Source: a bacterium (lineage in GTDB: Bacteria > UBP14 > UBA6098). From it: DNA of 32,164 bases. Position 1 is the first letter of the stretch. Each line of letters begins with the position of its first letter. The position numbers and the translations under genes were made by a program. The notes beneath the pieces were generated by a model. It searched no databases and was not told the origin of the DNA. It was given only the letters and a program-made list of their open reading frames with translations. The stretch spans positions 1 to 32,164 of the forward strand of contig QNEE01000008.1 of the NCBI GenBank assembly GCA_003645085.1. The letters are read 5' to 3'. Of the stretch, positions 8,359 to 18,621 are shown piece after piece.

Positions 8359-10002
8359 ATGAAAAAGCCAATTAAATATCCTAATGTCCGCCCGGGGATT
8401 TGGTTACTAATACCGATTATAGCCCTGTCCTCCGTTGCATACGCAGAAAAATTACCAGCCCGAATAGTAGCCGCAGCGGTGCAAACCTGGGTTAGGGATG
8501 TTACCGCGGACAACAAACCGGATGCTGTTATTGAACGGATAGAACCTTATGTAGCAGACGGCGATACAGTAGCCTATATCGCCCATATCGCCGGCGGTGG
8601 TTTCTGCATCTGTGGAGCGGATAATATGTTCCTGCCGGTTTATCTTTATAGCCCCGGTGGCACTTACGACCCCGAAAAACCACATCATAAGCATTTTCTC
8701 GCGGATATCGTCAGGAGAGCGCGGCTAATTTCCGATGCCGAATCGAAAGACGACGGGTCACTCGATAGATTTGCAGAAACTTTCGAGGCGCGTGCGGCTT
8801 ATTGGGAAGCACTAGCGAACGGAACAATCCCTAAAAGGAACGCAAGGCCGCGCGGTTTGTGGGAAGGCCCCGATTCGATGTCCTGCCATCTGACCTCACT
8901 ATGGAACCAATGGTCCCCCTATAACGACCTCTGTCCAGAGCTAACCCCCGGTGCCGACGAGCACTGTGTTATCGGGTGTGTAGCCGGTGCGGGCTCGGCG
9001 ATAATGCGGTATTGGGAATGGCCGAATACAGGCGTCGGAAACGACAGCACAATCTATAACTATAGATGGCGCACAACATGGGATACCGAACCGTTAAGCT
9101 TCTATCCATTCAAGGAGGATTTTAACACGGCTGGATGGAGCAGTCGCTTGAAATGGGTCGCGACGGCGGGAGGCAGGCTCGAAATGAACGGCTACTGGGA
9201 TGGCAGCGTCTATAATTCCGCCAGAGAACAGCTCGACACGGTAAGCAGCGCCGACAGCACAGCGTTCTTTACTGCCCTGGATAGCCTATGGAACAGATTA
9301 ACGATGAGTTCGAAAACCTGCAGGGCGGATTTCGGCACGACTACATATCGGTGGGACTTAATGGAGGATATCCACGACGATGCTATCCACGATGCTGGCG
9401 ATACCGCGGTAGCCACTCTTTGTTACAATGTCGGCGTGGCATGCGAGATGGATTACGGTATATGGGGCTCCGGCGCGTGGGAATGGCCAATGGTCGGCGC
9501 TTACGAGGACCATTTCCGATACGACCTCGACGTCGATTACGTTGTCAGGGATACCGGTGATTACGCATCGGGGACTAACGATATGATAGACGAGTTCCAG
9601 TGGCTCAGACCGGTGCAGTATTACGGCTGGGAGATGGTGCATTCGTGGGTAATATACGGCTACAACCGAACCTTCCTGCCCGATTCGGTGCAGTTCCATA
9701 TGAACTCCGTTAACGGTGATACCGATTGGGTCCAGTGGGACGAGGTTTATCCGAACCATTGTTTTATCTGGCATATCGCGCCTCAAAGTGTAGTCAGGTT
9801 CATAGGTGATACGAACCCCGGCGATGGTTCCCCGGACGACCCGTATCAGAATATCGAGGAAGCGATAGCGGATTTATCGATACCGGACGGAGCGAAATGG
9901 ATATTCAAAGCCGGTTCGGTTAACACATTCGCGGCAAGCTCGATAACGATTAACAAACCCTGCACACTTATAGGCAGGAACGCGATTATACGGAAAGAAT
10001 AA
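8359..10002 (+). CDS. Putative C10 (streptopain-like) cysteine peptidase with C-terminal beta-helix-like tail
   Basis: Prodomain-like GGGFCICGADNMFLPVYLYS; SPYNDLCP...GCVAGAGSAIMRYWEWPNTGVG (Cys motif); HSWVIYGYN (His motif). Confidence 0.7.
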   Translation: MKKPIKYPNVRPGIWLLIPIIALSSVAYAEKLPARIVAAAVQTWVRDVTADNKPDAVIERIEPYVADGDTVAYIAHIAGGGFCICGADNMFLPVYLYSPGGTYDPEKPHHKHFLADIVRRARLISDAESKDDGSLDRFAETFEARAAYWEALANGTIPKRNARPRGLWEGPDSMSCHLTSLWNQWSPYNDLCPELTPGADEHCVIGCVAGAGSAIMRYWEWPNTGVGNDSTIYNYRWRTTWDTEPLSFYPFKEDFNTAGWSSRLKWVATAGGRLEMNGYWDGSVYNSAREQLDTVSSADSTAFFTALDSLWNRLTMSSKTCRADFGTTTYRWDLMEDIHDDAIHDAGDTAVATLCYNVGVACEMDYGIWGSGAWEWPMVGAYEDHFRYDLDVDYVVRDTGDYASGTNDMIDEFQWLRPVQYYGWEMVHSWVIYGYNRTFLPDSVQFHMNSVNGDTDWVQWDEVYPNHCFIWHIAPQSVVRFIGDTNPGDGSPDDPYQNIEEAIADLSIPDGAKWIFKAGSVNTFAASSITINKPCTLIGRNAIIRKE

Positions 10003-10219
10003 TCGATATATCGACGCGATTTACAAAATAGAAATGTCCGCTATAGCCTCTTTTGCGGAATAATCGCGTTTTGTAGTAACGCTCCTGCCCATTCGGCGAT
10101 GGATTGGGGCGAGAGCGAGTTTATATCCAACCAGAAAAGGCATAACAGGGTTTATTCCGCGCACGAAATAACCAGGGCAACAAACTATCGCGGGAAATTC
10201 GGGAATAGAATAGGAGCGT

Positions 10220-10525
10220 TCACTCGTTCGTGCGTGAATTCGTAGAACGTATGTCGTCGCCTCCGGTAACCAGTGTAACACGGTAGTTGGTTCCGGCGAC
10301 GAGGACATCGGGCGTCGCTCCAACGCAAGGTATCTCTTGAGTCGCTCCGGGGGGCACTACGGTCGCCACAAGGGAGTGCCTCTCTCCGAGACATGGCTCT
10401 AATGGCTCCCCTTCGTTTTCGTCCCGCCTCCCAATTTGCCATTTTCTCTGTCCTCCTCGACAGAATAACCCCTTATTTTCTAAAACAAGGTGGGTACCAT
10501 ATTCCTTTGCCCGACAACTCGACCG
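10220..10525 (-). other. ATG-less ORF, 101 codons; possible gene remnant
   Basis: Antisense frame open between stops: RSSCRAKEYGTHLVLENKGLFCRGGQRKWQIGRRDENEGEPLEPCLGERHSLVATVVPPGATQEIPCVGATPDVLVAGTNYRVTLVTGGDDIRSTNSRTNE*. Confidence 0.4.
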
Positions 10526-10535
10526 TTATTTGGAG

Positions 10536-10564
10536 TTGACATTTGCTAAAAGGGTAAGTATAAT
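10536..10564 (+). promoter_or_regulatory. Consensus sigma70-type promoter
   Basis: TTGACA (10536-10541), 17-nt spacer, TATAAT (10559-10564); 36 nt before the GTG at 10600. Confidence 0.8.
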
Positions 10565-10599
10565 AAAATATTGTAAAATCGACATAGAGGAGGCATCAC

Positions 10600-11862
10600 G
10601 TGAAAAAATATCTCATTTTAGCCCTTTCCTTTGCAATAATAATCATAGTTGGTATATCTTGCGCTTCCGCGCCGAGCGCCGAAGAGATTGCCGCGCAGGA
10701 AGAAGCGCGTAGAAACGCAGAACAAGCCCGAAAAGATTCGCTCGAACTCGAAGTCAGAATCGCCCTTTCGCTTGGTAGGGAATACCATAAAAATGGGCAA
10801 TACAGAGACGCTATTCCTCATTTTAGGAGAATAATCGAGGAGCTTAACCCGGAAGAAGAACGCGCCTGGAAATACCTGGCCGATTGCTATACGCGACTCG
10901 GTCAACCCGACAGCGCGTTTGCCGTCTATACTCAGGGCATCGAGAAATTTCCAAAAGCGGGATACCTTCATAGAGGCCTGGGGGTTTATTATCAACAGAT
11001 GGCTGGCGAATTCCCTGACCGCAAAGACGAATACTTAGACAGCGCTCTTGTCGAATACAAACGCGCTTACGAGCTTAATTGCAAAGATTGTTACAGCGCA
11101 GACCGATGCGCCGACCTTCATCTGGCGCGCGCCGAACTCGACTCGGCAATACTATGGTATCGGGCTGCTGTATCGGCGGATTCAAACGACGCGGATGCCT
11201 GGGAAAAGCTTGCCGAATTGTATCACTATCGGGGAAACTGGAATGGTGTCAGGGAAGCCTATCGTAGTCTCCATCGTATAGCTCCGGAAAACGCCGAATA
11301 CCTGCTCGAGCTGGGACGCGCTCTGGCGAACACGAACGATTACGAAAATGCCGTTGCGACTTTAGATGAATACATCGCCGCAAATCCGGAAGATTATAGG
11401 GGTTATCAGTATATGGGCCTTATCCATGCCGCCAACCGGAAATATACCGAAGCTATGAAGTCTTTCGCGGAGGCAGAAAAAATCGCGCCCGATAATGTTA
11501 AGTTACTGCTCGATATGGCGGATACCTACGTCGATATGAAACAATTCGGTTCCGCAGAACGCTACCTTAACAAAGCCAGACGTATCGACCCTCGGTCCTG
11601 TCAGGCGATAGTTGTCGAGGGTAACCTATGTGTCGCAAAAGCCAGGGCGGCAGTTCCCGAAGAGGGTATCGGCGTTCGCGAAAAACTCGGTTTCGAGTGC
11701 TGCTATAATATCTACAAACGCGCCGACCATGCCGGTTGCGAAAAATGGCAGGCGGTAGCCAGGATTAAGCTCGATTACCTCGACCAATATCTTCCTACAG
11801 AACAAGAGCGTAAAGAGTTTTTCTTCATACACCCCGAACTCGAGGGAAAAATCTGTCAATAA
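10600..11862 (+). CDS. TPR-repeat lipoprotein
   Basis: gaggagg RBS, GTG start, lipobox IVGISCAS, multiple TPRs. Confidence 0.85.
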   Translation: MKKYLILALSFAIIIIVGISCASAPSAEEIAAQEEARRNAEQARKDSLELEVRIALSLGREYHKNGQYRDAIPHFRRIIEELNPEEERAWKYLADCYTRLGQPDSAFAVYTQGIEKFPKAGYLHRGLGVYYQQMAGEFPDRKDEYLDSALVEYKRAYELNCKDCYSADRCADLHLARAELDSAILWYRAAVSADSNDADAWEKLAELYHYRGNWNGVREAYRSLHRIAPENAEYLLELGRALANTNDYENAVATLDEYIAANPEDYRGYQYMGLIHAANRKYTEAMKSFAEAEKIAPDNVKLLLDMADTYVDMKQFGSAERYLNKARRIDPRSCQAIVVEGNLCVAKARAAVPEEGIGVREKLGFECCYNIYKRADHAGCEKWQAVARIKLDYLDQYLPTEQERKEFFFIHPELEGKICQ

Positions 11863-11888
11863 CGATTTAATCATAAACCAAATAACGT

Positions 11889-12647
11889 GTGGTTAAAATG
11901 AATCGAATTTATAAAATATCACTTGTAACGATAATCCTGACTCTCCTTCTTTCCGGTTGCTGGACGAGCAAACGAGAGAAACAGTATTTACTTGCCAAAC
12001 CGCACTATGAAGCCGCTTTTGCATATCACAGAGAGGGTAAAATCCCGCAGGCCAAAGAGGAAATACTCGTTGCTCTCGACGAATACCCCGAGTTCGTCGA
12101 GGCGCACATTTTCTACCAGAAACTCCGTGCGAAAGAGGTCAAGCCGGAAGAACTTCTCGACGAATACGACCGACTCCTGAAACAAAACCAGAGCAATCCC
12201 CGATTTCATTTTCTCTACGGGCGCTTGCTCGGCGAACTCGAGAAACAGGAGGCGGTCTATAAACGTGCACTCGAACTCGACCCGGAGAACCCGTGGGGAT
12301 ATTTCGGCCTCGGTTGGGTCGCTTTTAAGCGTAGCGAATACGATGAAGCCGCAGAATATCTGGAAAAATGTATCGAACTCGAACCGGAGAACCCGCTGTT
12401 TCACTGCGACCTGGGAGGAATTTATTATTATATGGGAATCTATGACGACGCAATCGCCGAACTGACAGTCGCACGGGAATTAAACCCTCTATATCCGACC
12501 GCGTATGCCAATCTGGCTACGGCCTATTACCAGCGCGGGGATTTCGATATGGCCGTAACGATGCTCGAGGAGTATATCCGACTCGCGCCCGCCGCCGATG
12601 ATGTAGAGGAAATGCAGCGTAAACTCATCCAATTGAGGGGGAAATAA
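11889..12647 (+). CDS. TPR-repeat lipoprotein
   Basis: LLLSGCWTS lipobox; TPR motifs (ALELDPENPWGYFGLGWVAF). Confidence 0.85.
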   Translation: MVKMNRIYKISLVTIILTLLLSGCWTSKREKQYLLAKPHYEAAFAYHREGKIPQAKEEILVALDEYPEFVEAHIFYQKLRAKEVKPEELLDEYDRLLKQNQSNPRFHFLYGRLLGELEKQEAVYKRALELDPENPWGYFGLGWVAFKRSEYDEAAEYLEKCIELEPENPLFHCDLGGIYYYMGIYDDAIAELTVARELNPLYPTAYANLATAYYQRGDFDMAVTMLEEYIRLAPAADDVEEMQRKLIQLRGK

Positions 12648-12750
12648 CGTTCAGGTTCGGATTTTAGGAACCGAAATTGGGTAAATTAGAGAATAACGGG
12701 GGCGGGAGTATTTTTGCCTTCTAACACTTAATCTCGATTTATATTAAACT

Positions 12751-14094
12751 ATGCCTTTCGGCGGCACAAAACTCCGCGGCAGTTTTCTCGGAACCCTCGT
12801 TAAATGGGTAGCGATAGCTATCGCACTCGTCCTCATAGCTTTTAATATCGGTAATCTCCTGTTGTATAATAAACTGGAGCCTCTGCTATCCGAGCAGATG
12901 GGCAAAACTCAGGCCTTTACTGCGCAGGCTATCGCGCGGGGATTAAGACCGAGCCGAATCCGGTCGTTCGTGGCCGACCCCGACGGTATCTACGGGAAAT
13001 CTCTCGCCGAATATCTCGATGAATTCAGAGAAGACGGCGCTTTCTCCTCGATAAATCTCCTCGATACGATGGGAATCGTTATATATTCATCGGGCGGTGG
13101 CTATGAAAGCGGAGAGTATTTTTATTATCTCGGTATCGACAGGGCGGCATATAATTCTGCCCTGGCGGGAATTGCCGATTATACGGAGCTTTACGAAAGC
13201 GGAGGTAATTACCTGCGCGGTTCGTATGCCCCCGTTCTCGACGAACTCGGCGAGGTAGCCTGGATTATCGGAATCGAGGCCGGTGCAGAATACTACAGCA
13301 TCCTGGCAACGCTCCGCAGAAATCTTCTGCTTTTCTTTTTCCTGACTATCGTCGTCGCTATTGCCGCCGGCGGAATACTACTTTCCGCAGCGATGGAACT
13401 TAATCGGATGGAAAAAAGGTTGCTTCAGGCCTCCGCGTTGTCGTCCATAGGGGAGATGGCTGCAGGTGTCGCTCACGAGATTAGAAACCCGCTCGCTATA
13501 ATACGGGGTTCTGCCGAAAGACTGTCCTCTGCCGAAGAGGAAAATCGCGATAAACTCGTGGGTTTTATTACTGAAGAGGTCGCACGTATCGACGAAATAC
13601 TGACTGGATATCTTTCTTTCGCGAAACCTGCCGACGGGGATACCGGACCGATTTCGCTCGGTAAAGTAGCGCGCGATGTAGCCGAAAGAGTCCGAAAACG
13701 TGCAGAAAAAAGCGGGGTCGTAATAAATGTCGAACCTGGCGACGAGGTCGAGGTCGTCGCACCGGAAAGCGCAATTCGTAGAGCTTTATTGAATTTGTAT
13801 CTCAACGCGATAGAGGCCATCCCCGAAGGGGGTAATATCGAAGTAACTACCCGCAGTGTCGGTAATTGGGTCGAACTCGATATCGTCGATAACGGAATCG
13901 GTATGGACAAAAAAACTACCGAACGAATATTCGATGCGTTTATGACGAATAAACCGAACGGAACCGGCCTCGGTTTGACGCTTAGTAAGAGTATTATCGA
14001 GGACGCCGGCGGGAGTATCACTGTCGAGAGCAAACCGGGTGTGGGCACGGTTTTCAGAATATTACTACCGGTATCGAGAACTTCCACGGAATAA
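12751..14094 (+). CDS. Membrane sensor histidine kinase (HisKA + HATPase_c)
   Basis: GEMAAGVAHEIRNPLAIIRGSAERL (H box); NLYLNAIEAIPEGG (N box); DNGIGMDKKT; NGTGLGLTLSKSI. Confidence 0.92.
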   Translation: MPFGGTKLRGSFLGTLVKWVAIAIALVLIAFNIGNLLLYNKLEPLLSEQMGKTQAFTAQAIARGLRPSRIRSFVADPDGIYGKSLAEYLDEFREDGAFSSINLLDTMGIVIYSSGGGYESGEYFYYLGIDRAAYNSALAGIADYTELYESGGNYLRGSYAPVLDELGEVAWIIGIEAGAEYYSILATLRRNLLLFFFLTIVVAIAAGGILLSAAMELNRMEKRLLQASALSSIGEMAAGVAHEIRNPLAIIRGSAERLSSAEEENRDKLVGFITEEVARIDEILTGYLSFAKPADGDTGPISLGKVARDVAERVRKRAEKSGVVINVEPGDEVEVVAPESAIRRALLNLYLNAIEAIPEGGNIEVTTRSVGNWVELDIVDNGIGMDKKTTERIFDAFMTNKPNGTGLGLTLSKSIIEDAGGSITVESKPGVGTVFRILLPVSRTSTE

Positions 14095-14225
14095 TAAGCG
14101 ATAGCGGGCATATATTTTGCAATGTTATTCCAACGAAAGCGGAAATCCGGATAGATTGGAGAGCGGTTCACCGCTGGAAATCGAGAACGACGGAACACGC
14201 AAATAAATAGTTATATCCCGGCAAT

Positions 14226-15803
14226 TTGGTTATGAAAAACACCCCGAAATATATATTATTATTGGTGCTTATATTCGTTGTATACGGGCAATCTGCCTCT
14301 CCAGACAGCCTTTTTCCGCCTAAAACCACAGGAACCGGGCCCGACAGCATACAGCGTTCGCGGCCTCCGGTCGAGGAAATCGCCGCCCCGGCAAATCTCA
14401 CAGAGGTCAATTCCATATATTCCGATTTTGCGCCTTATGTTTCCGCGGCGGGCGACAGGCTCTATTTTTCCAGCGTTCGTCAGGGCGACCAGGAGGATTT
14501 CTACGTATCCGAATTCGTGAATAATCGTTGGGGAACACCGCATTCACTGGGTCCTCCGATTAACACCGAAGCCAACGAGGGTAGTATGGCTATTTCTTCC
14601 GACGGCAACTTTATAGTATTTACCGCTTGCGGTCGGACGGACAGCTACGGCGGATGCGATTTGTATTTATCTGAATTCGTTGTTGACGGTTGGAGCGAAC
14701 CGCGCAATCTCGGCAGATATATCAACAGTGCCGGTTGGGACGGACATCCCTCGATATCTTCCGACGCGAAGTGGCTGTATTTTTCGAGCGAGCGTTATGG
14801 CGGTTTCGGTGGAAGAGATATCTGGCGGGCGCCGCGCAAGGAAAGCGGCTGGGGCAAACCAGAGAACCTGGGCTATCCTATCAACAACGCCCGCGACCAA
14901 ACCAGCCCGTTTATCCATCCCGACGGTGTAACGCTATATTATGCCAGCGCCGGGCACGGCGGCCTCGGGATGCTCGATATATTCAAATCCGAGATGGATT
15001 CGACCGGCAGATGGTCAGAGCCGGTAAATCTCGGTCCGCCGGTCAATACGCCCGGCTCCGATTATTTTTTCAGCATCCCGGCAAGCGGAGAGTTAATATA
15101 TTTCGCCAGCGACCGTCCCGGCGGATACGGTGGTTTCGATATATACTGGTTGCCGCTTTCCGAGGCTCTAAGGCCAAAAATCGTGGCGACATTATCCGGC
15201 ACAGTAACCGATAAAGAGACCGGCCTTCCGCTGGACGCCGAAATCACTATCGAACGCATCGCCACAGGCGAGGTTCTGGCGACGCCGCGCACAAATCCCG
15301 AAACGGGGGAGTTCTTCCTGGTTTTGCCCGCAGGAGAAACTTACGGTATAAGCGTATCCGCTAAAGGTTACGCCTTCTCGAGCGAGCGCTACGAGATACC
15401 GGTCGAGGAGGGCTATCAGGAACTCCGAATGGATTTTAAGCTTAGCCGTATCAAGGTCGGCGAGCGTGTCGAGCTTCATAATATATTCTTCGATTTTAAT
15501 TCCGACTCGCTTAAACCGGAGTCCGAATCGGAGCTTATGCGGGTTGTCAAACTTCTGAACGAATACCCCGATATGCATATCGAGATACAGGGACACGCCG
15601 ATTCACTCGGCACCGAGGCTTATAACCTCGCGCTTTCCGAACGCAGAGCGACGGCTGTCTTACGCTGGTTAGTCGATAACGGCGTTTCATCGGGCCGGCT
15701 CAAAGCAGTAGGTTACGGCGAGGTCGTCCCGGTCGCGGATAATATCTCCGAGGAGGGCCGCCGAAAGAACCGTCGCACCGAGTTCCATATCATCGGAAAT
15801 TGA
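14226..15803 (+). CDS. PD40 beta-propeller repeats + OmpA/Pal C-terminal domain protein
   Basis: Repeated DAKWLYFSSERYGGFGGRDIWRAPRK units; HNIFFDFNSDSLKPESESEL...IQGHADSLGTEAYNLALSERRATAVLRWL. Confidence 0.9.
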   Translation: MVMKNTPKYILLLVLIFVVYGQSASPDSLFPPKTTGTGPDSIQRSRPPVEEIAAPANLTEVNSIYSDFAPYVSAAGDRLYFSSVRQGDQEDFYVSEFVNNRWGTPHSLGPPINTEANEGSMAISSDGNFIVFTACGRTDSYGGCDLYLSEFVVDGWSEPRNLGRYINSAGWDGHPSISSDAKWLYFSSERYGGFGGRDIWRAPRKESGWGKPENLGYPINNARDQTSPFIHPDGVTLYYASAGHGGLGMLDIFKSEMDSTGRWSEPVNLGPPVNTPGSDYFFSIPASGELIYFASDRPGGYGGFDIYWLPLSEALRPKIVATLSGTVTDKETGLPLDAEITIERIATGEVLATPRTNPETGEFFLVLPAGETYGISVSAKGYAFSSERYEIPVEEGYQELRMDFKLSRIKVGERVELHNIFFDFNSDSLKPESESELMRVVKLLNEYPDMHIEIQGHADSLGTEAYNLALSERRATAVLRWLVDNGVSSGRLKAVGYGEVVPVADNISEEGRRKNRRTEFHIIGN

Positions 15804-17272
15804 ATTTGAGTAGCCGCACGGAAAAGGTTATAGTTATTACATTAGCCGCGGTTTCGCTATTTTCGGCGTTCGGAATGCGTTTCGCTTTCTGGGGGGACGA
15901 AGCGGGCACTTTCGAGATTATTAGCGAATCCTGGCACGGTTTCTGGCGGTGGTTTGTCGAGGGTGAACCGCACCCACCACTGTATTTTGCGCTTCTGAAA
16001 ATATGGGCGATTATTTTCGGCAAGTCGGAAATCGCATTAAGGATGCCCTCGGTATTATTTTACCCGCTCGTCGTGTATTTAACGTGGCTTCTCTCGCGTA
16101 AAATCGGACTATCACAGACCGGGAGGCTATTCGCAGTCGGTATAGTAGCATTACATCCATCCCTGTGGATACACTTCCGGATGGCGCGCTACTATTCTAT
16201 GACGACTTTTCTATTTTTATATAACACGATTTTATTATTCGAGGTTATGGAGAAAGGCAAATGGCGATGGGTGGTCTATGGAATCTGTCTCGCCCTCTTA
16301 TTCTGGACGAATTTCCCGGCCTATATCGTTGTTCCTTTACATTTCTTTATAATAATTCTGCGTGATAGAAAGAGAGTTGGGATGTGGGTTGTTTGTAACG
16401 CTTTAGCTCTTATTTCCGCGGCCCTGCCGTTACTTTTTTTAATCAAAACTACAATTAGCTACGGCGAAGATGCGATGCCCTCTATAATTAGCCTACTGAT
16501 GAGCCTTTTATATGGTGTTTATTCTTTTCTTATCGGCGAAGCGCGATATCCGTGGCAGGTCGCCACCGCAATCGGTCTTATTGCAGCGATTTTTCTCGCT
16601 ATAAGAGGAATGGTTATGCGGCCGAAGGATTCTCTGGTTTTGTTCGTTGGACCGGTTATTGTGAGCCTGTCTATTATTAGTCTGGTTTTCCAGAAGTTGG
16701 GGTTCATCTATATAAACGCGCGGCTTTCCTTTCTTTTTCCAATGGTTGCGATTGGCATGGCATTTGGAACGGAAAGATTGCGCAAAGGTTTCCTGATGAT
16801 TATAATGGTCATGATTGGTGTAGGTTATATTTGGGGGATTTCTGGAGTGATAACCGGCAAAGATTATCACAATGCGGTTTATGTTATGCCCTGGAAGGAG
16901 ATAGTAAATGAAACCAAGTTGTTAGGTGTAGAAGCGGGTATATGTAGAGACTGGGGAGCAATACATTATATAAAGCAAAAGATGGACGGCTATCTTATGA
17001 GGGATTATATGTATCGGGATTTACCCGATGGAAAAATAGCTTTTATTTCCAGGTCGGGAGCCTTCAAAATGCTGGGTTGGAACGAAAACGTTTATAAGGA
17101 ACTCGAGACCGGCCGTGGCAAACCGGTAGCGAAGTTAGAATATATTAAAGAAAATCCGATAGTATTATGTTTAAAAAAACAATTTTTGAAATACGATTTC
17201 CCCGATTATATTACTACAGTGTATATATTCCCAGAAATAGAGGTTAATAATGTGTCTCGCGTATCCCGGTAA
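15800..17272 (+). CDS. GT39/ArnT-like membrane glycosyltransferase
   Basis: FWGDEAGTFEIISESWHGFWRWFVEGEPHPPLYFALLKIW; multi-TM; TTG start overlapping upstream stop. Confidence 0.8.
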   Translation: MNLSSRTEKVIVITLAAVSLFSAFGMRFAFWGDEAGTFEIISESWHGFWRWFVEGEPHPPLYFALLKIWAIIFGKSEIALRMPSVLFYPLVVYLTWLLSRKIGLSQTGRLFAVGIVALHPSLWIHFRMARYYSMTTFLFLYNTILLFEVMEKGKWRWVVYGICLALLFWTNFPAYIVVPLHFFIIILRDRKRVGMWVVCNALALISAALPLLFLIKTTISYGEDAMPSIISLLMSLLYGVYSFLIGEARYPWQVATAIGLIAAIFLAIRGMVMRPKDSLVLFVGPVIVSLSIISLVFQKLGFIYINARLSFLFPMVAIGMAFGTERLRKGFLMIIMVMIGVGYIWGISGVITGKDYHNAVYVMPWKEIVNETKLLGVEAGICRDWGAIHYIKQKMDGYLMRDYMYRDLPDGKIAFISRSGAFKMLGWNENVYKELETGRGKPVAKLEYIKENPIVLCLKKQFLKYDFPDYITTVYIFPEIEVNNVSRVSR

Positions 17273-17504
17273 GGTCGTCAAAATCGACGGAAACGACGGC
17301 GAGGTCGATTTCGGCGGGTTCACGAAAAAAGTAAATCTGATGCTAATGCCCGAGATAAAAATCGGGGATTATGTCCTTGTGCACGCCGGTTTCGCTATAT
17401 CGAAGACGACCGAGGAAGACGCAATCGAAACGCTAACCGCGCTCAAAGAGATACGCGACGCGTTCTATGAAGAACGACGAGAAATACATAAGGAAGGCGT
17501 TTAA
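17250..17504 (+). CDS. hypC: HypC/HupF family hydrogenase maturation chaperone
   Basis: MCLAYPGKVVKIDGNDGEVDFGG...GDYVLVHAGFAISKTTEEDAIETLTAL: conserved N-terminal MC and VHAGFA. Confidence 0.9.
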   Translation: MCLAYPGKVVKIDGNDGEVDFGGFTKKVNLMLMPEIKIGDYVLVHAGFAISKTTEEDAIETLTALKEIRDAFYEERREIHKEGV

Positions 17505-18555
17505 ACTCGGCGCTAAAGGCAAAGGTTCGACTTTCCCCAATCCACCGGTAGGAGCGGTTATCGTAAAAGATGGCCGTATTATCGGGCAGGGCTGGCACCG
17601 TAAGAAAGGAGAGGCGCACGCCGAGGTAAACGCGATAAACGACGCTATCGCCTCCGGCGAAGAAATCCGAGGCGCGACGATGTTCGTTACTCTGGAACCT
17701 TGCTGCCACTACGGCAACACTCCACCCTGCACCGACGCGATTATCGCCGCCCGGATATCGAGAGTCGTTATATCCTGCCCGGATGAATTCGATTCGAGAG
17801 TTTCCGGGGAAGGGATACGTAAATTGAAGGATGCCGGTATCCGCGTCGATACCGGTATTCTCGCGGATACCGGAGCGGAGCTTATCGAGCAATACATAGT
17901 CCAGCGGCAGCAAAAACGTGCATTTCTTTCGGTTAAATGGGCGCAAAGCATCGACGGTTATATCGCCACGGCATCCGGAGACTCGCGCTGGATTAGCGGC
18001 GAAAGGTCGCGGAAATTCGCTCACAAACTACGCTCAGAACACGGTGCGGTAGCTGTCGGCGCGAGAACAGCGCTAATCGATAATCCCCGATTGACTGTCC
18101 GAGCAGTTCGGTCGCACCACAAACCCGCGCGGATAGTCATTGCGGGAGATACGAAATTGCCGCACGAATTAAACGTTCTCTCCGGCAGGCCACGAACTAT
18201 CGTCGTCTATAATAATGAAAAGCCTATCGCCGGGGAACGCGCGTCGAACGTCGAGTTGCTGAAGATACATTCCGGTAAAAACTTCTGGCAAAGACTACTC
18301 GAAAAACTACCAGAACTCGGTATCGGGTCGATACTTCTCGAAGGCGGGGGTAAGGTTATAGCATCGGCGTTTAAAGAGGGGGTTGTCGACAGGGTTTATT
18401 GCTTTATCGCACCTATGATTATGGGGGAAGGAATAAAGCCTGTCGGCGATATCGGGATAGAGCATATTAAAAATATTTTAAGGCTGGAAAATCCAAAAAC
18501 CCGCCGTTTCGGGCAGGATATTATGATAACAGGGAGATTAAATAATAAAAGCTAA
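17467..18555 (+). CDS. ribD: Bifunctional diaminohydroxyphosphoribosylaminopyrimidine deaminase / 5-amino-6-(5-phosphoribosylamino)uracil reductase
   Basis: NPPVGAVIVKDGRIIGQGWHRKKGEAHAEVNAI; TLEPCCHYGNTPPCTDAI; reductase domain KWAQSIDGYIATASGDSRWISG. Confidence 0.93.
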   Translation: MKNDEKYIRKAFKLGAKGKGSTFPNPPVGAVIVKDGRIIGQGWHRKKGEAHAEVNAINDAIASGEEIRGATMFVTLEPCCHYGNTPPCTDAIIAARISRVVISCPDEFDSRVSGEGIRKLKDAGIRVDTGILADTGAELIEQYIVQRQQKRAFLSVKWAQSIDGYIATASGDSRWISGERSRKFAHKLRSEHGAVAVGARTALIDNPRLTVRAVRSHHKPARIVIAGDTKLPHELNVLSGRPRTIVVYNNEKPIAGERASNVELLKIHSGKNFWQRLLEKLPELGIGSILLEGGGKVIASAFKEGVVDRVYCFIAPMIMGEGIKPVGDIGIEHIKNILRLENPKTRRFGQDIMITGRLNNKS

Positions 18556-18621
18556 AACAACGCCAATTCACAGCTAAAGCTGCTCGATTTTTTATTAGAT
18601 AGCTTCTCGAAATCCTCGCGC

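Noticed and set aside
14161-14174. Palindrome agcggttcaccgct in an intergenic region
   Set aside because: Single short hairpin with no partner copies or U-tract; not enough evidence for a feature.
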